Assembly: GCA_950022295.1 (NCBI GenBank)
Contig: OX465598.1
Span: 303,316,001 to 303,380,000 of the forward strand
Source: Bromus sterilis
Lineage: Eukaryota; Streptophyta; Magnoliopsida; Poales; Poaceae
Direction of reading: 5' to 3'
DNA length: 64,000 nucleotides
Of this stretch, positions 32,237 through 44,791 are shown one piece after another (positions within the stretch are counted from its first letter, which is position 1; each line of letters starts with the position of its first letter). The notes beneath the pieces are model-generated. The model was not told the origin of the DNA, searched no databases, and was given only the letters and a program-made list of their open reading frames with translations. The translations under genes were made by a program, and so were the position numbers.

Positions 32237-33535
32237 TGATACGGGAGAGATGATAATGGCTTCTTGCCCTTCGTTGGTTACCCCAAGTGGAAGGTGAGAT
32301 GTAGGATAGCAGCAAATTTCCCCTATGTAGAGGATAGGGTTTTTCTCCCGTAGGACTCCGGGAATGATAAGTAGGTGACAGCGGTGCAACTGACATGGAC
32401 CTGCACACAACACAATTAACTTTGCTCCCAACGAAGTTCAGAGAGGTCGTCAATCTCTCCGGTCTTGTTGTTTACAAAGGATAAAAAACACAGGATAATG
32501 ATAATGATAGCAACTGAAAGTAAATACTGAAAAGAAAATAAGCTTATAAACAGTGATGAGAATATGGACCGGGGTCCCGTGATGTTCACTAGTGATGTCT
32601 CTCTCCCAAAAGACGATAAAACTGCCATGCGAGGTAAACAAATTACATACGGGCAATTGACATGATTATAAACTCACCGCAATGCTAACTATGCTACAAA
32701 AGAAAGGAAGAGGCTCATAAGCATAGCCAGTACACCAAAATAAGTAGACCGAAATCCATCTGCATCTACTACTAATCATCCACCTTGAGATATCTATCCA
32801 GAACATCTCGCTGGTATTAAGTTGCGAGCCCCACCCAAAGTGTAAAACCAAAGCAACAGATAACTGCATTAAAAAGAACTTTGCGTAAATAAACAATCCT
32901 TGCAACTGCGGTTACAAGCACTGTTGTTTACCCCTTGTGGCCATAGCGCATCCCCTAGACTCATGTTTTTGTCACTCAAGCGTGTCATCAGGGGGCATGT
33001 ACCCACAATCAAGCATAACATTCCCTCTTGGAGTTACTACCTACTACTTGGCCAAAGAAATAAACAGCAACGAAGAACATGCAAGAATTACTTAGGAACA
33101 AAAATATAAGAGATAAAAACAAAATATATTACTCTATCACAATCTGAACATAATCTCATAATCCATCAGATCCCATCAAACTCAGCATAGCAACAGCAGA
33201 ATAATTACATATGTGCCTCGATCATGTAGGGCAGCTCACGAGGTCTAAACCATGAAGAACAAAGAGGTGAGGAGAACATCACATAGCAACTGATCACGGA
33301 CCCATGGTCCAAGGTAGAATACTCACGGCACATCCGGGAAGCGTCCATGGTGGAGGAGAACCTCCCGGAGGTCGATCCCCCCTCCGGCAGGGTGCCAGGA
33401 AGGGTCCTGACGGTGCTCCCGATCTTGGAAGTGCGGCGACGGCGGAACAAAGGCGAGTTTGCAAAATAGGGTTCTGTCTTCGGAAGTTTCCCATGACGGA
33501 GATTAAATAGGAGAAGGGGGGCAGCCAGGGGACCA
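32237..33535 (-). repeat. H 3' LTR, first segment (F-type)
   Basis: On the minus strand this is the 3' portion of an F-type LTR; the plus-strand left end is TGATACGGG at 32237. It continues at 44432-44776 after the G insertion. AAACC (32232-32236) is the left flank. Confidence 0.85.
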
Positions 33536-34904
33536 TGATAACCCACAACTGCAGAGGATCGAGATAGTCTTCGCGGGTAAGATAACCCAATTTATTGATT
33601 CGACTCAAGGGGATCCAAAGAATATCCACAAGCTTTAACAGTGGAGTTTTCAATTCCACCGCACCTGAGATACACTTACTTGCAACAAGGTATTAATAGC
33701 AACTGCGATATGGAAGTGATGATAGCAACGATAATAGTAAAACAGCAAAAGTAAACAATTAGTAACCAGCAGAACTGAAACACTATAGGCTAGGGAGATG
33801 GATGGTTGGGTGCTGCATGGATAAGACACATCATGTAATCAACTTGGGGAAAAGCACACATGAAAGCAAAGATCATCTAGCCATAAATCAAACATCAGGC
33901 ATGTATCCCACAGGTAGTTGTACGTGCTTGCAATAAGAACTTGCACAACATCTTTTGTCCTACCATCCCGCTACGAACGGGGACAAAAGGAACTTATGGA
34001 GATTAAGGTGCTCCTGTCAAAGAGCACCGGAACAAAGCATTAACAATGGATACATGGAATCCCCAAATTATAGTCCATCCCCTTTGGTGTCCCAAGCTGT
34101 CACATTTGGGATCGCCGGTTCCGGACCATAATAGGTGCAAACAACTCATAGATAGGATCAAGAACACAAATATATTCATGAAAACACAAAGGGTTCAGAT
34201 ATGAAATCATGGCACTCGGGCCCAAAGTGACAAGCATTGAGAACAACAAGTTGAAGCAAAGATGATAAACACCAATCTAGATGATAGGCAACATGCCCTC
34301 AACAATCTGATAAACTATTACATGATATAACTCATCCAATCCCTACCGTCCCCTTTGCCTACAACAGGGAATTACTCACACATGGATGGAGAAGTCATGG
34401 AGGGAGGATGGAGTGGCGATGGCAATGACGATGGCGATGATCTCCCCTCACCGGAGGCCAAAAAAGCCTCCAGATTAGCCCTCCCGGAGAAGAACAGAGG
34501 GTGGTGGCGGCTCCGCGACGAGAATTGGGAAAACGACTTCTGTTCTGGGGTTTTCGCGTCTTGGGAATAAATAGGAGCTTCGGTAGGGCACCAGAGGAGG
34601 GGGGAGGCCCCCAGGCGGCCAGAGGGCGTGGCCCCACCCTTGGCCGCGCCAGGGGGGCGCCTGGGCCCCCAGGCTCCCCTCTGGTCCCACTTCTGGCAAC
34701 TGGCTCGTTCGGGTGCGTGGATTTTCTGGTATTTTTTTGGGGATTTTCTGGGACGTCCAAAAATCCATTTTCCTGCACACAATAAAACCATACAGACTGC
34801 TCTGCTGAAAACAATGTTAGTCCGGGTTAGTTTCGTCCAAATCATGCAAGAATGAGGGCAAAACAATAGGAAAAGTGTTTGGAAAAGTATTTGAGACGTA
34901 TCAA
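33536..34904 (-). repeat. G 3' LTR (1369 bp)
   Basis: TGATAACCC...GACGTATCA as read on plus. It contains a GC inverted repeat near 34625-34660 and a minus-strand TATA-like CTATTTATTCCC near 34566-34577. Confidence 0.9.
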
Positions 34905-36720
34905 CCCCCCCCCCCAAGCTTAGCATATTGCTTGTCCTCAAGAATTCAGTACAACGAACTGAACGCGACAAAGAAAACTTTGACAAACTCTTTTGCTTCA
35001 ATAAATGTATATAAGCATGTACTACAAAAAGAACTTAGCAAGTATTAGAACAATGCTATGAGGACAATGTACGAAGCAATCCTTCTTTCAAGTGATCAAT
35101 CCCAAACAACTAAAAGCAATAATATGCTACTGAAAATCAAAATAGGATTACAATGCACAAAGTTTGAACATACTAAAGTGGTATCTCGCTAGCCTCCATG
35201 AGTGAAGCAAAACATAAATGCAGAAACTCCTCCGGAGTTTTAAAGGAGACTAGAACTAAGAACTTCAGAATAAATAATACCACAATCATGCAAAAGACAA
35301 TGTAATACTTTGGGACAATGCACATTACACTCAGAATGACAATTATGCTCTCCTAGTTGGTGCTTTGAAGAAAGAAGGTGGAGACTCTCGAACCGTGGAG
35401 TTTGATGGAAAGGTTGAAAACCCGTGGAAGGAAGCAAAGACTAAACTTGTACCAGAGCTCTTGGTTTTGAAAACAGAAATAAAAAAGTGTTTTGGGAGGT
35501 GCATGCTTTGTCAAAGAATGCTAGTAGACAACTCAATCGCCTCTTACGGTAGACATGTTCCGAGGAACGGCTCCCAAGATGGAGACGATCACATCCCCTT
35601 AATCTCCTTTGTTTATCACTGCCAAAGTTTTCTGATTTCTCATAGACAAAGCGTGAAGGAGGGTTTTTTGGTTGTGATTATCTTTTGTGAGCTGGGCGCA
35701 CTCATGCCAGTCCCTCCTCGTGTTGGGGTTTGCAGATTAGACATGCAATCCCGGAATAAAACATGTCTAACATAAGACGTTTATGAATTACCTACTACTT
35801 CCTCATGAGCTAAAACAGAGGCACAAAAAAGGAGTGCTTTTGAATAATTTCGAGATGGTACAAGAAAGTCTTCGTTAGGATGGATGGTAAATACTACATA
35901 GGAAGGTATGGTGGACTCATATGGAAAAACTGGTTTCAAGGATTTTGGATGCACAAGAAGAAATCCGCTTAGTGCGAGCAAAGGCTAGCAAAAGACTGGG
36001 AAGCAACCAACTAGAGAGCAATAAAGGTCATAATCATGCAGAGCGACAAAGTAACATTGAATTGGGCATGAAAATGATATGGCTATTCTGAAACTCAAAG
36101 ATCATCAAGGAAAGGTAGACTTTTCAGTCATAAACATGTGTAAGCATGTGCCAAGTCAATCCAAGAATTCTCCAAAGGGAAATACCACTTCAGTATGGCA
36201 AACCATGAACAATGCAATGCATGTAAATCATTTCAACAACACATTATGTACTCTAGCTATTTGGGATTGACCACAAGGAAAGCATGAACACTGGGAAAGC
36301 ATTGTAAACATAGCACTATGTCGCTACAAGCTGGTCCCTAAATCATAAGTACAAGCATATGTACAAAGGTAGAAACAAAAAGAGTTCATACCGGTTTTCC
36401 TCGTTGCATTCATTTCGTCAATCTTCGTCATTAGTGCCTTGTCACTTGCACGATTGAACGTATGAAAATATAATCAGGTGCAAATGCCATCACGGACTCG
36501 AGCTGAACTCTGCAATAAAGCAAACTAAAGAGATAAAATAAAATATTTTTGGATTTCTCAAAGATTAAACGAAAGAAAAAGAAAAGAGAAATCTTTTTGT
36601 TGTTTTTGCAAAATAAAAGAACAAAGAAGAACGGGAAAAAACTTCGAAAAGATCAAAGCGAACAAAAATAAAAACGGATAATACAATGGAAAGGTGAGGA
36701 GGGAACGTACTCCCCCAAGC
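34905..36720 (-). other. G polypurine tract and 3' non-coding region
   Basis: A run of C (34906-34917), i.e. G on the minus strand, preceded by AAGCTT, abuts the LTR and is the polypurine tract. The remaining ~1.8 kb shows no gene. Parts around 35500-35990 resemble the 3' regions of B, C and I in reverse. Confidence 0.65.
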
Positions 36721-37957
36721 TTAGGCTTTTGGCCTAAGTTGGTAGCAGCTACTGCCCCCAGGAGCCTCCTGCTCCGGGTAAGGGTAGTTCCAGGAGTCGT
36801 ATGAGCCCTCCGCTGCGTACACCGAAGTCCTCGGATCCTCCCAAGAGGAAGGTCCTACGCTCCAAGCGGAAGAAGATCCCTCGCCAGGCTCGGTGAAGGC
36901 CTCTCCCTGGAAAGGTGGGAACTCACCATGCTCCTCCTCATCGGGCACAACCCCCTCCGTGGGGTTACGCAGCTGGTAATTAGCCAAGAACTCATCGAAC
37001 TGAATTTCGTTGAAGGACCATCCGTTCCTACGAGTGTTATCAAACAAAGTGGTGCAGGTAGACGGATCTCACGAGTAATAGTCCTTTCAAACCTCAAAAT
37101 ATAATCAAGGTTACCAAACTAAGAAGTCATGGTAACAAACTTATGCCTCTTAATAGCCGCAAGATCGAGACTTGCGTATGAAAAGGGAACATCATCAGGA
37201 TGCGGGGTGCGCTCAAGAGACTCATGGATAAGTGTGGCGTAAACACCACCATATAAATCGCCCTTGTTACTGTTCGTAACAAGACGCCGAGCAATCAAGG
37301 CACCAACATTATGCTCATTCCTACCAGAGAGAGCGTTCGCATAAATAGCAAAGTCTGGTGTAGAACCATTGCTCGTGTTGTCGCGAGCTAACACCCCTCG
37401 AGCAACAAAATACGCAAAATACCTGAGGTGTGGAAATAAAATGCTGGAAACCTTCGTTCGCCGAATGTCGGCCTCCTCTTGGCAGCAAGGGAGTTGAAGA
37501 GGGTCCTCAACCCGGAAGGCTGCATAGTCATCTTAGTTGTCTGACCAACGTTCGGCACACCTATTATATCACAAAACTGTGCCAAAGACATGGTTATGAG
37601 ATCATTATAGAGTTTGAACTCAACGGTTCCAACATCATGGTTATAACATAAACTGTTAACAAAACAGGAGGTAAGCTTTTTGTATTTCACCACACGGCAT
37701 AGAGCTAGCCGTGTCAAACCTGCATTGGCACAAAGGCCATAAAATTCCTCCTTAATTCCTGCAGCTGTAAGAAAATCATCGCACAGATAGATCATTGCGC
37801 ATGCTGAATTTGTTTCTTCCAACAGCTCCAGGGGCACATGATCTTCATTGTAGCTCACCCTAACTGCTTAGGGTGAAGCTGCAGCTCTAGTGACTCGATC
37901 GGAGCGCTCGGGCTTCTTCTTCCCAAGCCACCCCTTTTCTTTTCCAAATAAACTCAT
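36721..37957 (-). pseudogene. Athila ORF1-like gene of G
   Basis: The minus-strand ATG at 37957 follows a likely splice acceptor by two bases. The frame of about 412 codons is broken by TAA near 37870, a one-base loss near 37430, a stop near 37119 and another shift near 37045. Blocks such as FYGLCANAGL, VEFKLYNDLITMSLAQFCD and IIGVPNVG follow the pattern of the ATHILA ORF-1 family (a middle segment with F...G......MS...F....G). The C-terminal part is acidic and Ser/Gly/Pro-rich (DEEEHGEFPPFQGEAF). I see no clear membrane anchor. Function of this family is unknown; it occupies the env position of the element. The assignment is from pattern memory, not a search. Confidence 0.55.
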
Positions 37958-37959
37958 TT

Positions 37960-38029
37960 CTGAAAATACAATTCACAAAAACAAGGATTTAAACAAAGTG
38001 AGTTGAGGCAAACTACTCTACTCACTTAC
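37960..38029 (-). other. Probable intron just upstream of the G ORF1-like start
   Basis: Minus strand reads CCTTAG|GTAAGTGAG at the donor (38029-38028) and TGTATTTTCAG|AA at the acceptor (37961-37960), followed at once by ATG. This suggests the gene is expressed from a spliced RNA. A second strong donor, CCAG|GTAAGT, is at 39928-39927 upstream. Confidence 0.65.
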
Positions 38030-38162
38030 CTAAGGCATAAACTTGCATCAAAACTTGGGAAATAAAATTCTAAACAAGCATGCAAGATCAAATGAACAAA
38101 ACCAAGAGCTACTAAATACTCACAAATGACGCCACCAATCAAAAATCTAATTGGAGGGGTGA
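38030..38162 (-). other. G leader, part between ORF1-like gene and solo LTR
   Basis: Untranslated leader upstream of the probable intron. Nothing else recognised. Confidence 0.5.
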
Positions 38163-38167
38163 AGGAG
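38163..38167. repeat. Target duplication AGGAG of solo LTR S, left copy
   Basis: AGGAG precedes TGATACGG at 38168 and is repeated at 39771-39775. Confidence 0.92.
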
Positions 38168-39770
38168 TGATACGGTGAGGATCTCTCACTCCTCGTTGGT
38201 TACCCCAAGTGGAAGGTGAGATGTAGCGTAGCAGCAAATTTCCCTCGGTCAATATACCAAGGTTTTCGACCCAGTAGGACTCCAAGAGATACAAGAAGGT
38301 GTCCCGGCGCTTGACGTGGACCTGCACACAACAACAGATAACTTTGCTCCCAACGAGTACAGAGGAGTTGTCAATTCCTCCGGCCTTGTTGTTTACAAAG
38401 GATCAGCGCAAGAGATAATAATAGTGGCAACTGAAAGTAAATTGAGGGTGTAAACAGTAATGTGAAGATGGACCGGGGTCCCGTGATTTTCACTAGTGAT
38501 GTCTCTCTCCCAAAATACGATAAAAGTGCTAGCGAGGTAAACAAATCACAGCTGGGAAATTGACAGAATTATGAAGGCACCGCAATGCTAACTATGCTAC
38601 AAAGAAAGGAAGGGCTCAAAAGCAATGGGAAGTACGCCAAGGTAAGTAGACCGAAATCCAACTACATCTGCTATGAATCATTTACCTTGAGATATCTATC
38701 CAGAACATCTCGCTGGTATTAAGTTGCGAATCCCACCCAAAGTGTAAACTCAAAGCAACATACAACTGCAATAAAAGAACTTTGCGTAAATTAAACAATC
38801 CTTGCACCCGCGGATACAAGCACCGTTGTTTTATCCCTGGTGGCAACAGCACATCCCCTAGTCTCGTGTTTCTGTCACTCAAGCTAGACATCAAGGGGCT
38901 GAACCCACAATCAAGCATAACGCTCCCTCTTGGAGTTGCAACAAAATACTTGGCCAAAGTAAAATACGGCAACGGAGAACATGCAAGAATTTACTCAAGA
39001 ACAAAATATAAAAGAGAAGAACCAAATATATTACTCATCACAATCTGAACATAGTCTCATAATCCATCAGATCCCAACAAACTCAGCATAGCAACAGCAG
39101 AAAATTACAGAAGTGCCTCGATCATGTGAGGCAGCTCACGAGGTCTCGAAAGTGGAAGCACAAAGAGGGGAGAGAAGTACATCACATAGCTACTGGTCAC
39201 GGACCCATGGTCCAAGGGGGACTACTCACGGTACATACGGGAGGCGTCCATGGCTATGGATGATCTCCCGGAGGGGGTTCCTCCTCCCGGCACGGTGCCG
39301 GGGCAGCTTCGCCAGGCAGCCCCGATCTTGAAACGGTGGTGGCAGAAGTACAGAGGCGAGATCACGGAAAAGAGATCGATATTAGGGGTTTCCACCCCGA
39401 GGGCTAAATATAGGCGAAGGGGGGCACCGAGAGGGGCCACAGGCAGCCAGGAGGCTCCCTAGCGCGGCCTAGGGTGGGGCCGCTCCAGGGACCCTTCTGG
39501 AGTCCCTGTGGTGGCCCCCCCTTCCCTCCTTTGGTGTTTCCGGAAGCTTCCGTGTCGCTGATTTTTCTGGATTTTTTGGAGCACTTTTAATGGTCGGAAA
39601 ACCTGAAATACAAAAACAGCAGAAAACAACAACTGGCAGCTGGGTGCACTGGGTTAATAGATTAGTCCAAATATTCTCAAAAGTGTATGAAAGTTCAAGC
39701 AAATCATGGAAAAGTCACACAAAACATGCATGGAGCAAGCAGAAATTATAGATACGTTTGGGACGTATCA
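38168..39770 (-). mobile_element. S: F-type solo LTR with intact target duplication
   Basis: A single 1603-bp LTR with TGATAC / GTATCA ends, flanked on both sides by AGGAG. It aligns with the F1, H and K LTRs in minus orientation. A full element must have inserted in G and then lost its interior by LTR-LTR recombination. The GC inverted repeat near 39455-39490 is decayed. Confidence 0.93.
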
Positions 39771-39775
39771 AGGAG

Positions 39776-40473
39776 TTACATACCAGGGAGTATTTGCCCA
39801 AAATCTCAGCTCAAATGATGGGTCGTAGAGAGAGATCGAAATTCTGGACGGAGAGCAGCAAGAATGCGAGAACAAAGTGCAGAACTCGTGTTTTCGGAGA
39901 GAGAGAAGGGAGGAGGAAGAAGACTTACCTGGTTGGCTGCCCTGTGGGCACGGCCAGGGGCCAGGCCGCGCCAGCTGGCCGCCTGGGCCACTGGTGGCCC
40001 CCCTGGTCAGCCCCAGGTGCCCCTGGGTCACTCCCGACATGGAAATTTTTAAAATATTTTTTTTGGAATTTTTCTGACATCTTCACTGTCAAAAAAAATT
40101 CGAAGTTCAAAAAGCTGCGAAACTTTCTGAAAACTTGAAGCAATGATTAGAGTTGTGAAGTTTCAGAAACATATAAACTTGGTACATCAAGGAGAATAAA
40201 AGCTAAAGCAAATGAACACATAACAAGTTGCAATTTTTACCTATATAAAACATGCTTACTAGCAAGGTTGATCAAGTCTTACCAACAAAGCGGCAGTATA
40301 TAGAACAAAAAGTCTCACCCCTTATGAAGTGATCATTGCACCTTTACTTTAATGGACATCGTCCCTACCATGATGGTTTTTTATTTGTGGTGCCATTGTA
40401 AAGGACAATCCCATTCTCCAATCTTCACGGTCTCGATATTCTCTATAGAGTTGAGGCCATGCCTCTTGTCAAT
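39776..40473 (-). other. G region between protease and ORF1-like gene
   Basis: Corresponds in position to the post-pol leader of B, C and I. It has a GC-rich inverted-repeat remnant near 39950-39990, then CCAACCAG|GTAAGT, a strong donor on the minus strand. No RT or integrase coding. The ~300 bp next to the protease end are AT-rich with nothing recognised. Confidence 0.6.
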
Positions 40474-42966
40474 CTACTTCGGAGAATACACCATGTGTTC
40501 TTTGTCATTCATGTTGAACGTAACCTTTCCTTTATTGCAATCAATAATAGCACCTGGGGTGTTAATAAAAGTTCTACCAAGAATAATAGACATGCTCCCA
40601 TCCTCGGGCATGTCAAGCACAACAAAATCAGTAAGGATTAAACAATTAGCAACTTCAACGGGAACATCCTCACAAATACCTATGGGAACGGCTGTTGACT
40701 TATCAGCCATCTTAAGAGAGATAACTGTAGGGATTAGTTTTTCTAAACATAATCTCTTGTAAAGAGAAAAGAGCATAACACTCACTCCTGCTCCAAGATC
40801 ACATAAAGCAGTCCTAACATAATTATTCTTTATGGAACAAGGAATGGTGGGTATACCTGGATCACCAAGCTTCTCAGTAATCTTGCCGCTAAAAGAGTAG
40901 TTATCAAGCATAGTAGATATTGCTTAATTAGGAACTTTTCTTTTATTAGTAACAATATCTTTCATATATTTCGAATAATGAGGTAACTTAATAGCATCAG
41001 TCAATGGAATTTGAAGAAAAATAGGTTTCATCCACTCACAAAACTTATTGTAATGCTCTTCTTCTTTGGTTTTGAGAGACTTACCTGGAAAGGGCATAGG
41101 TTTCTGTACCCATGGTTCTCTCTCCTTCCCATGTATTCTTGCGATGAAAGCTTCTCTAGTGTATTTCCTGCATTTGTCGGGTGCTTCCTCTTCTCGAGCC
41201 TCGGGTGGATCATTCTTTTCACCATCCTTTTCAGGCTCAGCACCGTCTTCAGTCTCAGCATCGGAGGTAGATATACTATTTGGATCATTGGAATTGTCAG
41301 CTTCTTTGTGTTTTTTCTTCTTTGGAGAGCTAACAATTTCTTCTTCCGGGATTTGAGAATCTTGCTCGATCCTCTTAGGATGCCCCTCCGGGTAGAGAGG
41401 ATCTTGAGTGCTAGTTCCCCCTCGGGTTTTAATCCCGAAGGCCTGTATATCCTGTTTGGCATTATTAGCAAGCAAATATTTCTGCACATTAGAAATTTGA
41501 TCAAGCTGAGTTTGAACCATATGAAAATGCTTCACAAGACATTTAACATCATTAACTGTTCTTCCTAGAACATCAAGCAAACTTTTGATAGCAAGGGAAT
41601 TATCATGCAACTGACTTTGTATCCTCTCATTAAAGTGATTATGTTTCATAATAAAACAATCAAGCTCATCTAAACATTGATCAGGAGGCTTACCATGAGG
41701 AATGTCACTTGCATTGAAATCTAAAAGAGAGTGTACCTCTACCATAGGAGGGTGAGTGGTAGGCTCACACAACTTCTCAGTAGGGGGTAGATTTTTCACG
41801 TCTTTAGTTTTAATACCCTTCTCTTTAATAGACTTCTTAGCTTCTTGCATGTCTTTGGGGCTTAGGACAAGCATGCCCCTCTTCTTTGGTGGTGGAGGTG
41901 GTTCAGGGACGGACCAATCTTCGTGGTTCTTGGCAATCTTGCCCATTAATTCTTCCGCATCGTCCGATGTTCTTTTCCTGAAAACACAACCAACACAACT
42001 ATCCAAGTAGGATCTAGATTCATCAGTTAGACTAGCATAAAATATATCAATTAATTCATTCTTAGGGACTCCATGTCCCAGTCTAGCCTGGATCAGACTG
42101 CAATACCTCCCCCAAGCTTTAGGGAGGTTCTCATCCTACAACTGTGTAAAGTTATAAATTTTTCGTAAAGCAGCATGTTGCATATGAGCTGGAAAATACT
42201 TATTAACAAAAGACTGAGCTAAGTATTGAGGACTCCTAATAGAACCACATGGTAGTGCATCGTACCATGCTTTAGCACTTCCCTTTAAAGAGAAATAAAA
42301 AAGCTTAGTAACATAGAAGTTTCGTATCTTCTCATCAGTAGTAAACAAACCACCTAACTCAGTGAGTTTGGTCAGGTGTGCAATTGCATCATCATTTTCT
42401 CTGCCATAAAAGGGGTCAGTTTCGACCATAGATATAAGTGAAAGATCAACAGAGAAATTATAATCAGGATCATTGATGCATATAGGGGACGTAGAAAAAG
42501 TAGGATCAGGTACGGTCTTGTTCTTCAAAGAATGTTTCTCGAGCAGCTTCTTAATAGCATCAGGGTCAGAGTCGTTAAACTCTGTTAGCTCCCTGCATAA
42601 ATCATCATCAAGTATAATATAATCATCATCAAGGAGTCTCTCCTTGAGTTTACTTAGATCGGGATAAGTGTAAGTTCCATCAAAAGGATAGCAAGTATCG
42701 GGAATTTCAATCCCAGATTTCTTGGCAGCAGCAGCAATCTGTTTCTCGAGAGCGTGACTAAGCAAACCAATATCATCAAGAGTAGTAGAAGCATCATCAA
42801 AAGTTGCGTACATAGTAACAGATTCAGTAGAAGCATCATGTGGTGGTGGTGAAGCAAACTTACTCATAACTGAAGGTGAATCAAGTGTAGCACTAGTGTT
42901 CAGAATAGTACCTTTTCTTGTACGGGATGGCAAGATCGGGACCTTGGGGTCTTATTTCTTACCCAT
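40474..42966 (-). pseudogene. gag-protease of G
   Basis: A single minus-strand frame from ATG at 42966 to 40474, about 830 codons, with in-frame stops at codon 5 (near 42953), 42138-42136 and near 40925. The Gag core has GRENDDAIAHLTKLTELGG, then LKGSAKAWYDALP and FVNKYFPAHMQHAALRKI, typical plant Gag (Retrotrans_gag). After the second stop comes WGRYCSLIQARLGHG, then FYASLTDESRSYLDS. A long charged linker with Lys and Glu/Asp runs follows; no CCHC knuckle seen. The retropepsin-like protease has CDLGAGVSVM and ILGRTFINTPGAIIDC. The frame ends soon after the protease; RT is absent. If once intact it would give capsid and protease only, unlike the Gag-less parasitic elements known from barley. 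Confidence 0.85.
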
Positions 42967-43023
42967 AGCGGATAAATTGCAGCAGGTAAAATACTTCAAG
43001 TAGGCTTGTGAATAAATCTATGC

Positions 43024-43041
43024 TCCCCGGCAACGGCACCA
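43024..43041 (-). other. G primer-binding site (tRNA-Asp type)
   Basis: The minus strand reads TGGTGCCGTTGCCGGGGA, one mismatch to the tRNA-Asp complement, 11 bp inside the LTR end at 43053. Confidence 0.85.
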
Positions 43042-43052
43042 GAAAACAGGCT

Positions 43053-44431
43053 TGATAACCCACAACTGCAGGGGATCGAGATAGTCTTCGCGGGTAAGAT
43101 AATCCAATTTATTGATTCGACTCAAGGGGAGCCAAAGAATATCCACAAGCTTTAACAATGGAGTTGTCAATTCCACCGCACCTGAGATACACTTACTTGC
43201 CACAAGGTATTAATAGAAACTGCAATATGGAAGTGATGATAGCAACGATAATAGTAAAACAGCAAAAGTAAACAACTAGTAACCAGCATAATTGAAACAT
43301 TGTAGCCTAGGGAAATGGACTGTTGGCCGGTGCATGGATAAGACACATCATGTAATCAACTTGGGGCAAGGCACACAGGAAAGCAGAGATCATCTAGGCA
43401 TAAATCAAACATCAGGCATGTATCCCACAGGTAGTTGTACGTGCTTGCAATAAGAACTTGCACAACATCTTTTGTCCTACATCCCGCTACGAACGGGGCC
43501 AAAAGGAACTTATGGAGATTAAGGTGCTCCTGTCAAAGAGCACCGGAACAAAGCATTAACAATCAATGGATACATGGAATCCCCAAATTATAGTCCATCC
43601 CCTTTGGTGTCCCAAGCTGTCACCTTTGGGATCGCCGGTTCCGGACCATAATAGGTGCAAACAACTCATAGATAGGATCAACAACACAAATATATTCATG
43701 AAAACACAAAGGTTTCAGATCTGAAATCATGGCACTCGGTCCCAAAGTGACAAGCATTGAGAACAACAAGTTGAAGCAGAGATGATAAACACCAATCTAG
43801 ATGATAGGCAACATGCCCCCAACAATCTGATAAACTATTACATGATATAACTCATCCAATCCCTACCGTCCCCTTTGCCTACAGCAGGGAATTACTCACA
43901 CATGGATGGAGAAGTCATGGAGGGAGGATGGAGCGGCGATGGCGATGATGATGGCGATGATCTCCCCTCACCGGAGGCCAAAACAGCCTCCAGATTAGCC
44001 CTCCCGAAGAAGAACAGAGTGTGGCAGCGGCTCCGCGACGAGAATTGGGAAAACGACTTCTGTTCTGGGGTTTTCGCGTCACGGGAATAAATAGGAGCTT
44101 CGGTAGGGCACCAGAGGAGGGGGGAGGCCCCCGGGCGGCCAGAGGGCGCGACCCCACCCCTGGTCGCGCCAGGGGGGCGCTTGGGGCCCCTAGGACTCCC
44201 CTCTGGTCCCACTTCTGGCAACTGGCTCCTTCGGGTGCGTGGATTTTCTGGTATTTTTCTGGGAATTTTCTGGGACGTCCAAAAATCCATTTTCCTGCAC
44301 ACAATAAAACCATACAGACATCTCTGCTGAAAACAGCGTTAGTCCGGGTTAGTTTCGTCCAAATCATGCAAGAATGGGGGTAAAACAATAGCAAAAGTGT
44401 TTGGAAAAGTAGATACATTTGAGATGTATCA
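43053..44431 (-). repeat. G 5' LTR (1379 bp)
   Basis: Close match to 33536-34904, ending GATGTATCA at 44431 (one change from GACGTATCA). GC inverted repeat near 44145-44180. Confidence 0.9.
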
Positions 44432-44776
44432 GGCCACGAGGGGTCCAGGCGCCCCCTAGCGTGGCCAGGCCCCTGGCCGCGCCAGGTGGCCGCCTGGGCT
44501 CCTGGTGGTGGGCCCCTGGCCCTCCTTCGGGGTTCTGGAACCTCCCGGTACGCTGATTTTTTATCTGAATTTTCCCGGATTTTTGGAGCACTTTTTATAT
44601 GGGGGAAAACTGAAATAGAAGAACAACAGAAAATAGAAACTGGGACTGGGGTGCACTGAGTTAATAGGTTAGTACAAATATGATCAAAGTGTATGAAAGT
44701 GTATCTAGATCATAGCAATATCACACAAAACATGCATGGAATGAGCAGAAATTATCGATACATTTGGGACGTATCA
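44432..44776 (-). repeat. H 3' LTR, second segment
   Basis: Continues the LTR interrupted at 33535 and ends GGGACGTATCA at 44776. Followed by ACATCCCCAAGCTTA, the reverse of the F-type polypurine tract (44777-44791). Includes the GC inverted repeat (about 44453-44490). Confidence 0.88.
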
Positions 44777-44791
44777 ACATCCCCAAGCTTA

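Larger units (their letters stand above)
33536..44431 (-). mobile_element. G: Athila-like element with gag-protease and ORF1-like gene, no RT
   Basis: LTRs at 33536-34904 and 43053-44431, flanked by GACCA (33531-33535) and GGCCA (44432-44436), a one-mismatch target duplication within H's LTR. The internal region, read on the minus strand, has a tRNA-Asp-type PBS, gag-protease, a leader with splice signals, an Athila ORF1-like gene, a non-coding region and a long polypurine run. No RT, RNase H or integrase coding is seen between 40474 and 37957, so mobility would need enzymes supplied in trans. The solo LTR S sits in the leader. Confidence 0.85.

Noticed and set aside
34395..35001. Long minus-strand ORFs in the G LTR (and the similar 43892-44418)
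   Set aside because: They lie across the GC inverted repeat and promoter region of an LTR and do not match a protein family.
41011..41568. Plus-strand ORF of 185 codons
   Set aside because: Antisense shadow of the G gag linker; hydrophobic composition mirrors the Lys/Glu-rich sense coding.
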